Under the pieces are notes generated by a model. It made no database searches, was not told the origin of the DNA, and was given only the letters and a program-made list of their open reading frames with translations. A program made the translations under genes and the position numbers. This document shows positions 21,274-57,022 of a stretch of 64,000 nucleotides of DNA, piece after piece; the first letter of the stretch is position 1, and the number at the start of each line of letters is the position of its first letter. Source of the stretch: Gigantopelta aegis (taxonomy: Eukaryota > Mollusca > Gastropoda > Neomphalida > Peltospiridae). The stretch is from the NCBI RefSeq assembly GCF_016097555.1, contig NC_054701.1:67028176-67092175 (forward strand). Direction: 5' to 3'.

Positions 21274-21666
21274 TGTGTACGTACTACACATAAATTCAGA
21301 ACATAATAACACCCACAACCCTCAGCAACCTGAAAACATATCCTTCCCATTTTCCGACAGGTTGGACATAATCCACACACCCCCACCCCTCAACATGAAA
21401 TTTTTGTGAGACATAATCCCCCCATAAAAGATCCTCCCTGTCAAGTTTACAAGCATGGACATAATCCCCACTGAATAGATAATTTTGTACTGATACACCC
21501 TCATGTATAATAATAAAATTCCGGCATTGTCATTTATATTATTTTATTTCATAGAACAATTAAATATGGGTTTTGGATTTTGTCCAGTGGAGAATTTCCA
21601 AAACATATGAGACTTTTGCCAACCAAATTTCATAGGTGTACAGACTCCCATTTTTGAAGGGGGGTG

Positions 21667-21770
21667 GATGTGCGGGCAATCTGATTAAAATCAGTCCCAC
21701 TGGGTCTTTAATTTCCAGGCAATAGTACAGATCAGTGGAGCTGATTTTAATCAGATAGGCGGTGTGTGTG
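21667..21770. mobile_element. Short copy of the GCAATCTGATTAAAAT inverted-repeat element
   Basis: GCAATCTGATTAAAATCAGT and, inverted, GAGCTGATTTTAATCAGATA within about 100 bp. Embedded in a poly-G-rich repeat. Confidence 0.65.
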
Positions 21771-21773
21771 TGT

Positions 21774-22804
21774 ATGGGGAGGAGGGGGGTGGGGGGGGGG
21801 GGGGTGGTATATTTGCCAGAATCAAATGAAAATGACCGAATCTGGATAACATGATTTATTCATAATAGCATTACTGCTAAACATCTTCCTGGTATATAGG
21901 TTTACAAATGAACCTCTACGCATTTTTACATGGATTACAACTAATACTGTTGGTACGATGACAGAAATACATGGTGAAAAGGTTTCAGAACAGGTCTTAA
22001 TTACCTGAATATCTCTATTGTTTTTGCCCCAGTCTCATATACATAAGCTACCAATATCCAAATGAGGATATTCTGTCCACCCTCTCATAAAATTAAAGGG
22101 GGATTTTTTTCCAGGGGGGATTCCGTTCTACTCTGCCACATATATTAACAGTTAGAAAATGACAGTGGGAGGGGTTGGCCAGGGGGTGGTTATGTTCTAT
22201 TCCACAACATGCATTAACAGTTATGACACACATTAAATGAAGATTTATTTCAGAATGCTTTTAATTACAAAATGTGTCATCATTTTATAGCCACAGTCAG
22301 TTAATGTGACATGGATCAGCTGTGAATGTTCAACAAATAACATGGTAAAAACAAGTCTTTAAATTTTTAAACAAATATATTTACAATGAAAATACATGTC
22401 AGATCTAAATAATGAAATGCATAATAAACTATCAGAATGCATTAAGTAAAAGAACAGTATAAATAACAAGAATAAATATATATATATATATATATATAGG
22501 CAACAACAATAAAACAAATGATGGGTTCAAAGGAATAACCTACGATGTCCATTTTTGATATATGATAGTTGTCAGTTCTCTGCTCTAACCATAAAATTTA
22601 GAGTATGTATGTTTTAACTACAAACTATTATAGTAATATAACATACTCATTCACATGGTGTAAGCATATTTAAAATGCATTTAATAGGGAACGCCACACT
22701 ATCTACATGTACAAATCAGTGACGTTATGTCAAAACGTTAGGTCACACGGGCATGTAATAGTTATTTATCTCACTTTCAGTTGAGTTAATTATTATACCA
22801 ATAT
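21774..22804. other. Intergenic AT-rich DNA
   Basis: Left 80 bp belong to the poly-G-bearing repeat also at 18957. A (TA)n run at 22475-22498. No gene seen. Confidence 0.5.
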
Positions 22805-22991
22805 CAGGGGTGTAGCCAGAACAAATTTAGCATTACGTACACCACTTTATTGGGGAAACTTAATCACTGAAAAAGGGAAGAGGATATTTTATAGGATATT
22901 TTATGGAACAATTACAGACAGCCTCGACCTATTCCCGGATTTTTTTGCATTATGCACGTGCATACTGTGCGTAATGGGCGCTACACCTTGG
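22805..22991. mobile_element. MITE with CAGGGGTGTAGCC ends
   Basis: CAGGGGTGTAGCCAGAACA at the left and AATGGGCGCTACACCTTGG at the right form the inverted ends. Interior includes GCATTATGCACGTGCATACT. Confidence 0.68.
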
Positions 22992-23221
22992 ACTATATTA
23001 TTTCAAATTTGGTCAATAAATAGAAAGTAGTCAATAATGAAACAAAAATAATGTGGAGTCATTGTCAACCAGACATCATATCAAATACAAAAACAATACA
23101 ATGAATTAACCTATGATATCCAAACACAATGAAATAAAAATCTGTAAATATGGTAGCTAGGTCATTAAGGTGTGTTGGTAAAACATGATGGATTGGGTAT
23201 AAATATTTCACGACTGCATCA

Positions 23222-23508
23222 AAGAAAGAAATGTTTTATTTAATGACGCACTCAACACATTTTATTTACGGTTATATGGCGTCAGACATATGGTTAAAGA
23301 CCACACAGATATTGAGAGAGGAAACCTTTTCGATTAGCAGCAAGGGAATCTTTTATATGCACCATCCCACAGACAGGGTAGTACATACCACAGCCTTTGA
23401 TATACCAGTCGTGGTGCACTGGCTGGAATGAGAAATAGCACAATGAGACCACTGACGGGGATCGATCCCACACCGAGCGAAGGCTGTACCACTGGGTTAC
23501 GTCCCGCC
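23222..23508 (-). mobile_element. SINE S1 (tail a), full length
   Basis: Head at right (GGTTACGTCCCGCCCC side), tail at left. CACGACTGCATCA flanks both ends as a target duplication. Confidence 0.92.
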
Positions 23509-23512
23509 CCAC

Positions 23513-24133
23513 GACTGCATCACTACAGAGTTGTAAACTTTAAAATTTAATTATCTCAAAATGGCCAAAGTGTGGCAGCATCGTAGGTTGTGCCCTTGGA
23601 CCAAACAAATATATATTAAGTAAGTATCACATGGTACACAAATTGCCACAAAACACACAACATGGCACTAAAGATGAAACGTAACTTCAAAGACGATAAT
23701 TATATAAAAAAAATTCACAGTTAAAGCTTTGTTGGATTTCCTAATGAAAATTATTGATGGAAATAGGCTGAATGAATTATATTGAATTATTAATTGCCTA
23801 AAAATCTTTCATTCTGTGTGAAAAACACTAATTATTAAGTAACTTAAACTTGGAAGGTGAAGAAAATCAAAATGGATTAACAACTTCGCGATCAGTACGT
23901 CATCACTGTTCCATCAGTGGTAACTGCTTTTAGGTGTTAGATAACAAACCTGCTGCTTTTTAATTACAGTACAATGACAAGCAAAATATGCAAACACAGT
24001 TCCGTGCAACATGTATGCAAATGAAGTGATTGTTCGCACAATCTGTGCCGCCATGCATCAGAGAGTACTGGTAGGAGTGTGAAAACGACACCACTGTACA
24101 GTCACTTACATATATAATATAGAAGTATGTATG
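23513..24133. other. Intergenic, nothing recognised
   Basis: AT-rich unique-looking DNA. No splice-bounded coding similarity seen on either strand. Confidence 0.45.
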
Positions 24134-24318
24134 CAGGGCCATACCCTCCAGGGGTGGGGGGAATTCCCCCACCCCACCCCACCCCACCCCCGAGAATCTC
24201 ACTATTTTCTTTTTTTTTTACTCCAGGAAATGGCATACACATCTCAGGGTTTAATTTGTATAGTGTTTCATTTGTTTATTAAAAGTACTTATGGATTTTT
24301 ATCAGGGTACGGCCCTGG
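24134..24318. mobile_element. MITE with CAGGGCCATACCCT ends
   Basis: Left CAGGGCCATACCCTCC, right AGGGTACGGCCCTG. Internal CACCCC repeats. A fragment of the same end occurs at 42060-42118. Confidence 0.7.
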
Positions 24319-24573
24319 TATGTACACACACAGAAAATGGTTCATGTCTGAATATTATTAAAAAATTATCTTTAAACCAAGATATTTAAACCCAACACTT
24401 ACACTATAATATATGCCTTTCTAATAGTCCACCTCATTAACATAAATGAACTAAAATGTTCCCACCACCTAGACAGTTATATGAGACTGACTAATTAGCA
24501 TAAACTAAGGCAATATATATTAACAACATGTTTTATTAAATATTCTATATAAACTGTTAGTTATTGGAGTTAA

Positions 24574-24760
24574 AAGTTTGTTTTATTCAATAAAATTACT
24601 ATAGATCACATTGATTTATCATCTGCTATTCAATGTCAAACATTTGATTATTGTGACACACAGTTTTCAGGGGAAACTTGTTAAAAACAGTTTTATTAGC
24701 AGCAAGGTATCTTTAATATGCACTTTAATACAGACAGGGCAGGACCATATCTTTTACCGT
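24574..24760 (-). mobile_element. SINE S3, degraded
   Basis: Tail and core recognisable (GCTATTCAATGTCAAACATT, AGCAGCAAGGTATCTTTAAT). Head lost. Confidence 0.65.
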
Positions 24761-26236
24761 ATTTGACCGGAAATAAGCCCAGGGGGCCAAGACAACTCAT
24801 TGTGAGCTTAGCAGTCCCAGTCGTAGGACACTACCGGGTACTTGGAATAAGAAAAAATAAAACATTCAGAGAATGGCAGGGGTAGATTATGATTTAGGTA
24901 AGGGGTTTCCGAAACAATATGTAAATGTTTATAATTTGAAATTATAAATTTTACATGGACATCAATTTAGATCTACGTGGTGGGGTGGGGTTTTTTTTAG
25001 CCGGGGGGGGGGGGGGGCAGGCAGGGAGGGGGTGGATCCGAGCAACTGGGAAACCCCCATAATCCGCCCCTGAATGGGCCCACTGCAGGAGTTCGATCCA
25101 TTGAACTAATGACCTCAGGAAGGCTAGATTCCCCCTCCCCATACCACAAATAAATATAAATAAAAGGAATGCTTGTTGAACCCCAGGATTTTTAATCTGA
25201 TTGATTTAGATCTTACTGGCAACATAATCTCATTCCCATTACACGATCTGACATGAACCAATGCCATGAACATGTAGTTTAAACAACATTTATTTCTCTG
25301 AGCACTGGATTTGCAAATGGGCCATTTGCCTATATTAAAACCTCATTCTGAATGTGTTAAATGACTGGGAAAATAATAATAATAGACCAATCAGAAACAA
25401 CTTACAGTGCTTCTGATTGGTACATGGTTAACGGCTGGTAATTTGAAAGTACCATTTGACACAACCAAAACTGGAATATATTCATGTAATTATAATATGC
25501 AAATGGACCTTACTCAAATTAATATTCTTTGGTGTTGTAGGTGTAACAGCTGGAATGTTTCAGTAAAATAGTTATCTTTAGTTTTAGAGTATATTAAAAG
25601 TGACAGACCCTAGTTTCTGAACACTATGACATGTTTCTCACTGTTAGAACTGTTTTTGATCATTAAAATCATACATTTTATTGTTTAGATTATCCATTTC
25701 CATACATGTATCTGGTGTTTCTAATACATGTAATACAAAATGCATTTTTCATACCTTTAAAAATTCATGTACCTCTGAGGAGTAAAAGTTATGGAGACAA
25801 GTTCTAGTCTATGTTTTTTTTTGTGAATCTTGTTTCACTCTACTGTAACTTTATTCAAATGTGATACAGGTTTGTAGGTTAACCAAACTTAGTGTCCATT
25901 TTTACAAATTATGAACCAGGGTCTTTTACTTTTAATACAGATACTGATGAGTTGACCTTTGTGAGCAGCATTTTCAGACAATCTACTGAGCTTGAAAACT
26001 TCTGTAAATAAGGCAAATAATATATTGTAATGCAAACATTTCATATACAGTTATAATACACAAGAAGTAAAACAAACATAAGTAAAACAAAATTTTCAGA
26101 ATACATGTACTAAAAATAAATAATGTTCAGTCAGTAAACATGTCCTGAGATGAGGGAAAATGTGATGATGCGTACATGCTACAATAATCAGATTGCCATT
26201 TATGTAAATGCTAAATAGCCACATATGTGTAGACGT
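24761..26236. other. Intergenic AT-rich DNA with G-rich tract
   Basis: Short G-rich repeat at 25003-25030 inside a CCCCTG-type fragment. No gene seen. Confidence 0.45.
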
Positions 26237-26422
26237 CAGAGGTGGATCTAGGCAGGGTAGGATCCCCCTCTAAATTTTGCAACAGTTATCATTTTATTAT
26301 ATATTAATTTTCTCATTTTTTTCACGATCCCCTCCAAACCTCCCCAAAAGTTCCCTTGGCATTCCACCTCATGTCACTGGGACCCCCCCCCCCCCCATAT
26401 GAATTTTCTGGATCCGCCACTG
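26237..26422. mobile_element. CAGAGGYGGATC-type inverted-repeat element
   Basis: Left end CAGAGGTGGATCTAG, right end CTGGATCCGCCACTG. Contains a poly-C run at 26384-26396. Confidence 0.75.
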
Positions 26423-26617
26423 GAAATGCACAAAAGACGTCATATACTGAACTCCAATGAAAAAGCACCAGACAAATTTGTAGTTGTAAAAAGGACATGA
26501 GAAGAAAAAATTGTACATTAAACTGATTTTGTATAACTACGGTAGATGTATTCTGGTAGGCAATAAATAACCTCAAAATTGTATACATGAGTTAGAGTTA
26601 TTGTGTGTTTTATGCAT

Positions 26618-26727
26618 AGGGGAATGTCCGAGTAACTCTCCATTCCTGAAAAATAATGGAGACAAGGCCCACTAGGGCCGAGTCCCATTATTTTTCAGGA
26701 ATGGAGAGTTATAAGGATATTCCCCTA
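26618..26727. repeat. Palindromic element (ACTCTCCATTCCTGAAAAAT)
   Basis: Left AGTAACTCTCCATTCCTGAA pairs with TTCAGGAATGGAGAGTTATA. GGGGAATGTCC/GGATATTCCCC at the rims. A weaker related hairpin follows near 26808-26870. Confidence 0.78.
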
Positions 26728-27847
26728 CTTAAAATACAGCAATAGATAATGACTTCATGTCTATCTACATGTATATACATGTATATCTATATTTTATCTA
26801 TATTACTCTTAATAATGGAGAGTTATGGAATTATTGCTCCATTACTGAAAATAATGGAGCGTTGAGACAATATAGTGACATCACAGGTGTATTTTAAAAC
26901 AACCTAGGTCACCCATGACAACTGGGCAACAACAACTAATAATTGGGTGGTGCGTTTTCAATCAAGTTCAATATATGTGTCTCTAAATATATTAAATGTA
27001 TGGAGGACAAACATATGAATAAACTCATGTTAAAAATATGTGGAACAAATGTCAGACATATACGGTATGCACCAAATTTATGTTAAACATATTGATCAAA
27101 CGCTAAATGTATTTGGCCGTTTCAAATATGAAAATGATCAAAGATACAAATTAAATATTTGGTCACCTTTTTATTTGTATCTGTATTTAAAATACATATA
27201 ATGTATAATCAGCTAGAATGGGCAAACAAGTCTGAGCAAGCAGACTAATCAAAACAGGTCAAAATGAAAACAATACGTATTTGTGCTAGACTAAATTATG
27301 CAGAATTTGAACATTAACAGGAAAATCTATTCAGTAAATGTCTGTAATTGTACAAGAAATCTGAATAGTTAATAAGTATGCATTATTAGGTAAAACATTA
27401 AACTTTACTTCAACCCCCAAGAAAATTATTATACATTTGTGTTTCAGGAGAAGTAATAATGACCCTACTATTCATCATATTATATTAATAACTAAACAAT
27501 TTATATATGACAGTCATTTCTTACACACCCGTTGGTGAGAACACCATGTGTTATTTTTGATAACACATAGTTGTTTACGTACATGTGTGTGTTAACAATT
27601 TCAAGACATACGACTGGCTGCTCCTAATGACCAGGTCACCAATGCCATATGTCCAATAAAAAACCCAGCACAGTGGAAATCGATTACACTGTAACATATA
27701 GTTAACCTGGCAATCATGTGTCTGTAATGCATAAGGCAGCTACAAATGCAAAGGGTTGTAAATATCTTTTAGTCAATAACGATGTTAAAAATTGCTTTAA
27801 AACCTGGATTTTGAGGATATGTAAGAAATAGAATAATACATTTGTGT

Positions 27848-27953
27848 CCGTTAGATACCATTTATCTCACAACTCGTTTAAAAACATATGAAACTCGCTT
27901 TCGCTCGTTAGATACATTTTAAAACAACTCGTGAGATAAATGGTATCTAACGG
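27848..27953. repeat. Palindromic element (CCGTTAGATACCATTTATCT)
   Basis: CGTTAGATACCATTTATCTC pairs with GAGATAAATGGTATCTAACG, with an inner ACTCGCTTTCGCTCG loop. Confidence 0.82.
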
Positions 27954-28451
27954 CCACTCATGTAGTAGTCTCTGTTTGAAGGCTTTCGTTCCAGATATTA
28001 CATGGCTTGAAAATAAGCAGGTATATCATATAAAATTACAAGCATGAGTAATGACTGGTGGAAGGGACTCGGTGAGTGCTAACAGTCCACTGGTTAGGGG
28101 GCGTAATACTTGCCTTGCCCAGGGCGCTGGCAACTCATGCTACGCCACTGACGTAACGTTCCAGGGGGTGGGTGGGTGTAGGTTCAAACCTTATATAGTG
28201 ATACAGGGGGTGGGTTTATTTATCTGTTACATAACAATTTTTTTTTTTTTTTTAAATGTTGTTTTCTCTTCTTTTTTTTTTATCATAAACGCTCTGTCAT
28301 GATGACAATGTTTAACGTAAATAGTTATAGCTAGGCATATACACACAATAAGTATTATAAATTAATAGAGTTGAAATGAGTGTCTGCTCTTTCCCAAATC
28401 GCAAAACAGTACATTAAACGTATATTACACCCATCGCCGACTTGTTTGTGA

Positions 28452-28456
<5 letters not shown>

Positions 28457-28486
<30 letters not shown>
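28457..28486. repeat. Poly-G tract
   Basis: About 30 G. Neighbouring DNA is AT-rich. Confidence 0.9.
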
Positions 28487-28487
<1 letters not shown>

Positions 28488-28783
28488 TGTCTCAAAGTGT
28501 TACATAATATTTTGAGGGTATATGGTCTAGCATTACAGAGCATTACAGGGAGGAAGGGGGTGTCTAAGTTTGACAGAAATAGTGTTACGTAATATTTGAA
28601 CGGCCCCGTATATATCCTTTTCAGGTGTGTGTGTACGAAATTGTGGATTGGGGTCTAGACTTGAAAACAAAGTTTATGTAGTGGTGGTGGGTCAGGATAT
28701 GTTACAGAAAGATAGGACACTTTATCCATTGAGCTCTGTAACAGCTCATTACAGATAATGACAGAAGATCTGTTTGTTTTATA

Positions 28784-29090
28784 CTCAACAAAATTAATTA
28801 AGAGTCAATACATATTTCGGGATTTTAAAAAACCTTCTTCTGTTGTAACGTGACATTGTGACAAAAGTAATGATTTAAACAACAGTTTAAGAGTGAACAA
28901 AATAACATACCTCATTACGAACCAATATGTAATGAAGGCTAAGCTAATGCGCATTTTGGCAGTTTTAATATATATGTCTTAAAATCTGAACCTGTTGAAA
29001 TTTTTTGCATATATCATGGGTCAAATAATAAAATGACACAAGCAAAGAATTACTAAAAAAATCTACTGGCCCTTAATTAATTTTGTTGAG
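28784..29090. mobile_element. TA-flanked MITE with CTCAACAAAATTAATTAAG ends
   Basis: 307 bp, near-perfect 19-bp inverted ends, TA on each side. Tc1/mariner-type target (inference). Confidence 0.8.
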
Positions 29091-29358
29091 TATATATCAA
29101 GTCAGTCGATCATAAATATATGTTGATAGCAAAAACATGCAGGTTTATTAAAACAGCAGTTGTGTTTGTATTGTGCATTAGCAAATGATGCTATAAGAGA
29201 CTAAGGTGAGACTGCATCTTTAAAGACAATATTAACTAGTTCATGAACTACATCAACTGACACATGTCAGCATTCATCAACTCTCTCGGTCTAGACGCAA
29301 TTATCACAAACAATCCAGGGGTTATTGTGCACTAGGTTATATCACAAAATACGATAAG

Positions 29359-29918
29359 CAGGCCTGTACAGGCTCATAGGAACAATATCTGGAGTGGAAG
29401 GGGGGGGGGGGGGGGGGGGTGGGCACAAACTCCAGTGGGATTACAGCTCCATAGTATAGTGGAGGGGTAAAAAAAGTTTTTTTGTTTAATGACACCACTA
29501 GAGTACATTGAGTAATTAATCATCGGCTAATGGATGTCAAACATTTTGTGATTCTGACTGCTATTCATCAGAGGAAACACGCTACATTTTTTCATTAGTA
29601 GAAGGGGTCTTTTATATGCACTTTCCCACAGACAGGAAAGCATATATACCATGGCTTTTGATTAGTTGTTGTGCACTGGTTGGAACAGGAAAAACCCAAT
29701 CAATTGAATGGATCCACTGAGGTGGTTCGATCCTGTGACACAAGCACCTCGGGCAAGCATTCAACCAACTGAGGTAAATCCCGGCCCTGGAGGGGTACAA
29801 GTAATACTTTCACTATTTACCTTTATTTATATAAAGTAGGTGAAAAACATATATTTTTGTCCTCGAGTATAGAGGAGCATTGCCCCCACCCCCCTCTCCA
29901 GTTCCTATGGGCCTGCCC
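29359..29918. mobile_element. Inverted-repeat element with nested SINE and poly-G
   Basis: Left CAGGCCTGTACAGGCTCATA then GGAAC, right GTTCCTATGGGCCTGCCCTA. Poly-G at 29401-29419. Confidence 0.72.
29476..29785 (-). mobile_element. SINE S3, full length
   Basis: Tail TTTGTTTAATGACACCACTA, core GGTCTTTTATATGCACTTTC, head ending ACTGAGGTAAATCCCGGCCC. Nested in the 29359 element. Confidence 0.86.
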
Positions 29919-30423
29919 TACCTAGTCTGTCTAGGTGCACCCCTACCACCCTCCAAAGATCCATTAGATTTACAACAGCAATCATCTGTTGCAGCGTCAA
30001 CATTCTCAAAGGTAATTTTTCAAGAGTCACACAGTACAGTTTAGATAAGGATGTAGTTGTTTTCTTATAATCAGTGATGTATGAATAAATTATGATTTTT
30101 TTTATATATTAACTATAAATTTAATGCCACAACCAATGGCCAATGATCTTGAAGCACATGGTGAAAAACATGCAAAAAATATAAATATTAACTTTCACAA
30201 CCTTATAAATCACAAAATGAGACACAGAGAAAACGTATTTTTTTCTGCTTTCAGTATGAATAAATAAACAACCAGTACAGTTTTTTTTCTCTCGCCACAC
30301 AAACATCAATTTATACGTAAAATGCTATCAGTAAGCTAGAATAATTTGTTCTAAATCAAGACTATTGTTAATGAAAGTCCAATGTTATAATAAAGACATT
30401 TTTTTTTTTTTTAATTTTAAACT
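29919..30423. other. Intergenic, nothing recognised
   Basis: AT-rich, with a poly-T run near 30401. No gene seen. Confidence 0.45.
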
Positions 30424-30623
30424 TATTTTCGTTCAAGCATGCTGTCTTGGGCATACATCTTAGTCATCTGGGCTGGACAGTGGATTAGTGGTTAGAGAGT
30501 AGACAGTATAGTCATCTTACCCGCTGAGTCGTTAAAACTTTCTCCGAGTGGGAGCCAGTATCGGGGTGTGAACCCAGTACCTCCCAGCCTTAAATGCTAA
30601 ACCACTACACCACCGAGGCTGGT
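30424..30623 (-). mobile_element. SINE S2
   Basis: CAAGCATGCTGTCTTGGGCA at the tail side, GTGAACCCAGTACCTCCCAG at box B, head ending CACCACCGAGGCTGG. Confidence 0.83.
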
Positions 30624-32442
30624 GGATCAATTTAGAAATTAATATTATGTCAAAGCAGTCTTCTGAAACAATTCGCCATGTCTGTGTCCTTCACCAATAC
30701 TAAATCTTTGTCTGTCTCTACCTCCATCTCCATCCCTCTTGCTCCGTCTCTATTACCTTGTTTTTGTCCTTCTGTCTCTGTGTCTGTTTTCTCTGTCTTT
30801 CTCGCAGCGCTGTCACAGCTGATATAATAATACAGAAATACAACCACTTATCAGCAGCAATAACTGTACAATTTACTTGTAATTAAGACATTTAGCAAAA
30901 CAGGATCTGTTTGACAGATTGTAATGGATACTAATTGTAACTATTGTAACTACCATGTACTCAACAGAGTACACAATTTTTCCACCTCTGTGATTATAAT
31001 GTACTCAAATAAGTAAACAATTTTCCTATTTGTAGGTAATGGAACAATTGTTAAGTTAAGTACACCATTTGTCTACCTGTAAGCAAGGTACTTGTCTCAG
31101 TACCCTATTAAGGTGACTCATGCTTTAGCCTGCAAATATTTGTGCAATAGTATAGATGCTACAATACATCAGAATAAATGTCTAATATTGTATTCTACAG
31201 CTTTATATTAACAGCAGCCCTTAAGTTAAAATTACAATGACGACACGAAAACAAAAAATGAAGACAAAATGGCATATTTCATCAACCTACAAGTTCTGAT
31301 GAATTAGTTATGATGCATTTTAACATTTCTTTTTGTTGCCGATTTTACTGACACCATAAAACTGTTTGTTTTTTTCCACATCTGTATTCACTGCTATTGC
31401 AAAGATGATTCCTAAGCAAGGAAAAAGTACACCATAGCCTCTGGTATTTGACCAAGTTATTTTTCACTGTCTGGACAAGTCTTGTGTCAAGTGCAGAAGT
31501 GGATTTGCGTCTGGCAGTAGTAATCATCAGGCAAGTTGTACCACATCATCGAAGGTTGTAAAGTCAACATGACATCTGCTTTTGGCTAAGAAGTGCAAAT
31601 ATCTAGTCAGAACAAAGTTCAACAGCTAAAAACAAATTTAGTTTTCTGACTGGAGTGTCCATATACTGGATGATAAAATAACCCATCATAGCAGACGTTG
31701 GTATCCATGCTAATAATGGAGACTGCAATACTAGTATGCGTAGTTGTCATAGATTGGCTAATATTCATCAGGCTGGAAAATAAAAATGAAATAGAAATTA
31801 AGAATGAAAAATAGAAGTGTAAATTTAAAAAAAAAAAATTGCCAGTGTTGAAAGTTATTAGTAAAATAAAACCACATGATTTTGAAGGTTTTGCTCTTTA
31901 CAATTTGATGTTAACAAAAATAATTATCTTCTCTTTTTTTTAATGCAAATTTTACTGTGTGATTCCTGAAAAATTATACATTTCTATTTAATTTTCTTTT
32001 TATTATCATATTTATTCAAACTCATGACTTCTATTTTTCCTACTTGATGTATTATTACTTCTTCAAGAGAACTCTAAAAGTTAGCTCCCTTTACTAGATA
32101 CAGAAGTAACTGTAATGAATAAACATTGTAAGTAAATGTTACCACAATAATTAATGTTGTTTTGTGAAAGGAGAATACCAGTGTTGTGTTAACCAATTAT
32201 GAACAGAATGTGTAAAAGAAAACGTTTAGAAATGACCTAGTTTTTCCATCAGTGAATGGTTGCACTATGATAGCATGTGCTAATGTGGATCAGAATGTAA
32301 AAAAGATGCACAATAAAGACCATCGAACACAACATGACTGCTTTGTCTACAGTACTTAAGCACAACCTAGTATGACTATTTGTCTAAAGTACAAACATAC
32401 AATAGAACTGTGTGTCTAAAGCACATAAACATAACATTATAA
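30624..32442. other. Intergenic, nothing recognised
   Basis: AT-rich. Low-complexity CTGTCTC DNA at about 30690-30800. No exon-like reading frame seen. Confidence 0.45.
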
Positions 32443-32600
32443 CCATGAGCGTATGGGGACTCTTTGATTTAGGGGGACTGGAGGGGTTGATTTGCCCGAA
32501 ATTTTACCCAGATAAAAACTGCCTGAATTTTACCCACTGTTTTGCCCGAATTTGGGTGGGCAATTGCCCCCCCTGCCCCCCCGGGTTGTACGCCCATGAT
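32443..32600. mobile_element. Inverted-repeat element with CATGRGCGTA ends
   Basis: CCATGAGCGTATGGGGAC at the left, TTGTACGCCCATGAT at the right. Interior repeats TTTGCCCGAATTT-type strings and C runs. Confidence 0.65.
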
Positions 32601-32720
32601 TATAACTGTCTAAAATACTTAGTATATAGTTTGTATATAAACACAGCAATGTAACAACAGACATCAAAATAAGCACAATGTGTGGTAACCGATACACATA
32701 TTACTACAAAATACAGACCA

Positions 32721-32872
32721 GGCCTGGCGCTTATAAAACATTTAGAGTCTAGACTCGAGACTCTAATAGAGTCTGAGACACTGATGTCATGACAACGCCA
32801 TACAAATTGTATGCGTGTGACGTCATTTGAGATTGAATCTGGACTCTAAAAGTTTTATAAGCACGGGCCCTG
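32721..32872. mobile_element. Short MITE with GGCCTGGCGCTTATAAAACA ends
   Basis: Same family as 18481-18623, with arms that include AGAGTCTAGACTCGAGACTC and AGTCTGGACTC-like DNA. Directly abuts a palindromic element at 32874. Confidence 0.85.
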
Positions 32873-32873
32873 G

Positions 32874-32980
32874 ACCCCATTCCACAAAAGCAATCTTAGT
32901 CCTAAAATCACCTTAAGAGCATAACTACCGTATGCACTTAAGGTGATCTTTGCGCTAAGATCGTTTCATGGAATGGGGCA
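32874..32980. mobile_element. Palindromic MITE (CCCCATTCCACRAA...GATCTTAG)
   Basis: Long imperfect hairpin: CCATTCCACAAAAGCAATCT pairs with AGATCGTTTCATGGAATGG. A close copy lies at 55935-56042. Confidence 0.85.
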
Positions 32981-34289
32981 CTGGTAGCCTGTTGTGATAA
33001 ATTTATACTTCCATTATTATTACTACAACATGGACATTATTACTACTATAATATGGAGAGGCATTTATAAAGGCCTACTGATTTTTTTCTAATCCACTTC
33101 ATCTATTGAATAACTATTGTTAAATTGTTTTTACTATAAAATCAGTTTTACAGACTCACTGATACTGTGTTATTTTATTCACATCCTGACTGTACCAATA
33201 CTTATGTGTGCATCTTGTATTTGATAATACACAAACTGATCAATATTTACATGGTCATGTTTTTGTTTAGTAAGGCTTTGTAGAAAACCATGTACCATTC
33301 TCATCTTTCTTAGCATGTGGTCACATCTTGGTAACCTGAATATTTGACTGTGACTGTTTTTTTAAAGTATACAGTAAAATCCTTTATTTTTGTTGTCTTC
33401 TCAAAAATAATTGATTGCACTAGTTCAACAATTACACGAAAATTAGACCACTATGAAAAACATATTATAACTATTTGTCTAAAGTAAGCGAACAACACAA
33501 TATCACTATTTAGACAGTTATAATGTATATTGTCATGTTTTAAAATGCATAATTATAAACATGACAATATATCTGTCTAAATTACCTAAATACAACACAT
33601 TATCACTGTTTATTTGTGGTGCATATTCACAACACATTATTGAGATTCGCAGTGCAGAATGAAACTACAAACTACAATACCTTAGATAAGGTCTGGAGAC
33701 AACAGACAGGATAACATATCTCACCTCTTCAAGGATACGTAGGTTATTATTCTGTCTGTTAAAACTGAATATTTGATGCTGGTAAGTCTACTGGTATCAC
33801 TTGGAATGAACTGTTGATAACCTTTACATTGGAGTTAAATGATTTTTATGAAGCATCTCTCAATTTTAAACCCTTAATTTTGGAATATAATTTATGAAGT
33901 GCTCAATAAATATATATGCATGGAAACCAATTTCCAAAGTGATCTTTACCTTTGACTCAAAAACCAATTTCGTGCATCCTCTTTGAAGATAATGCTATGG
34001 TAGCTGAGATGAATGCATTTAATATAAAAAAAACCCACCCAAAAACTGGACACCCACACACAAAGGCATATTATAATATTTCTGTTCAATCTCACACAAA
34101 TTAAAAATATTTAGACTATTGGTTTATATTCCATTTGAAAACAGTCAAAACATCATCCTAGCACAACAAAAACATTAAAATTATTCACCGATTTAACTAA
34201 TCTTGAAACATTTTAAAACAACAAAGCATAACAACGTGACACTCACACTATCTAATGCGACGACGAACAACACATGCAAGGGCAGATAA
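32981..34289. other. Probable rabphilin 3' UTR and downstream DNA
   Basis: Directly follows the rabphilin stop on the minus strand. No coding. The nearest minus-strand AATAAA that I noticed is at 33383-33388. Extent of the UTR is unknown. Confidence 0.4.
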
Positions 34290-56291
<22,002 letters not shown>

Positions 56292-57022
56292 CTGAGAAAC
56301 AAACCTTTTTCTTAGATTTTGCATCAAACACAAGGAAGTACAGACTAATAGAATCTTTCACTGTTGTGAGGTGTACATGTAGATAAGGTAATTCCAACCC
56401 GAGGGACAATTTTTTTTTTCTTCTGAAGACCGAGATTTACAAAATTTTGTCCCGAGGGTTGGAATTGTCTTATCTATACCTCACAATGGTGATTGGTTCT
56501 TTTTCTTGCCCATTTAATTATAGTAATTTTTTTTATTAATTTTGTAAAATACAGTTTGTTTGTTTATTGTAGAACGATTCATAAAACAGTTCACCTTCAA
56601 ACTCATTTAATCATACGCAGAAAAATATAGTCCACGGTACATAATGCAACAACATACAAATGTAACAACTTAACAATAAATATAAAGTTCAAAATATTAA
56701 ATTTGTTTAAATACTTTGAAAACAATAATACAACGTGAAATGAAACAGAATTCTGAAAAACATGAGTTATGACGTCAGTCGTTGTAAAACATGAATTATG
56801 GTGTCACATGTATGTAGAAATCATCCAGTACCGGAGTGCTAGACAGATTATGTAGCACAGTGCAAAAGCTGGCTAATACAGTCCTGTGGGCAAGAAAATG
56901 TGATATAACATAGAGCACTTGGTTTTTGGGTGACACTGTGAGCTCAGTGCTCGCAAAAGTAATTTGGAACTCGTAACGTTTACAGCATTTGTGTCTGATG
57001 GTTTTCTATAATAGATATGTTA
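56292..57022. other. Rabphilin intron DNA with a hairpin
   Basis: GTGAGGTGTACATGTAGATA with AGGTAATTCCAACCCGAGGG pairs with CCCGAGGGTTGGAATTGTCT with TATCTATACCTCAC (about 56365-56490). No exon seen. Confidence 0.55.
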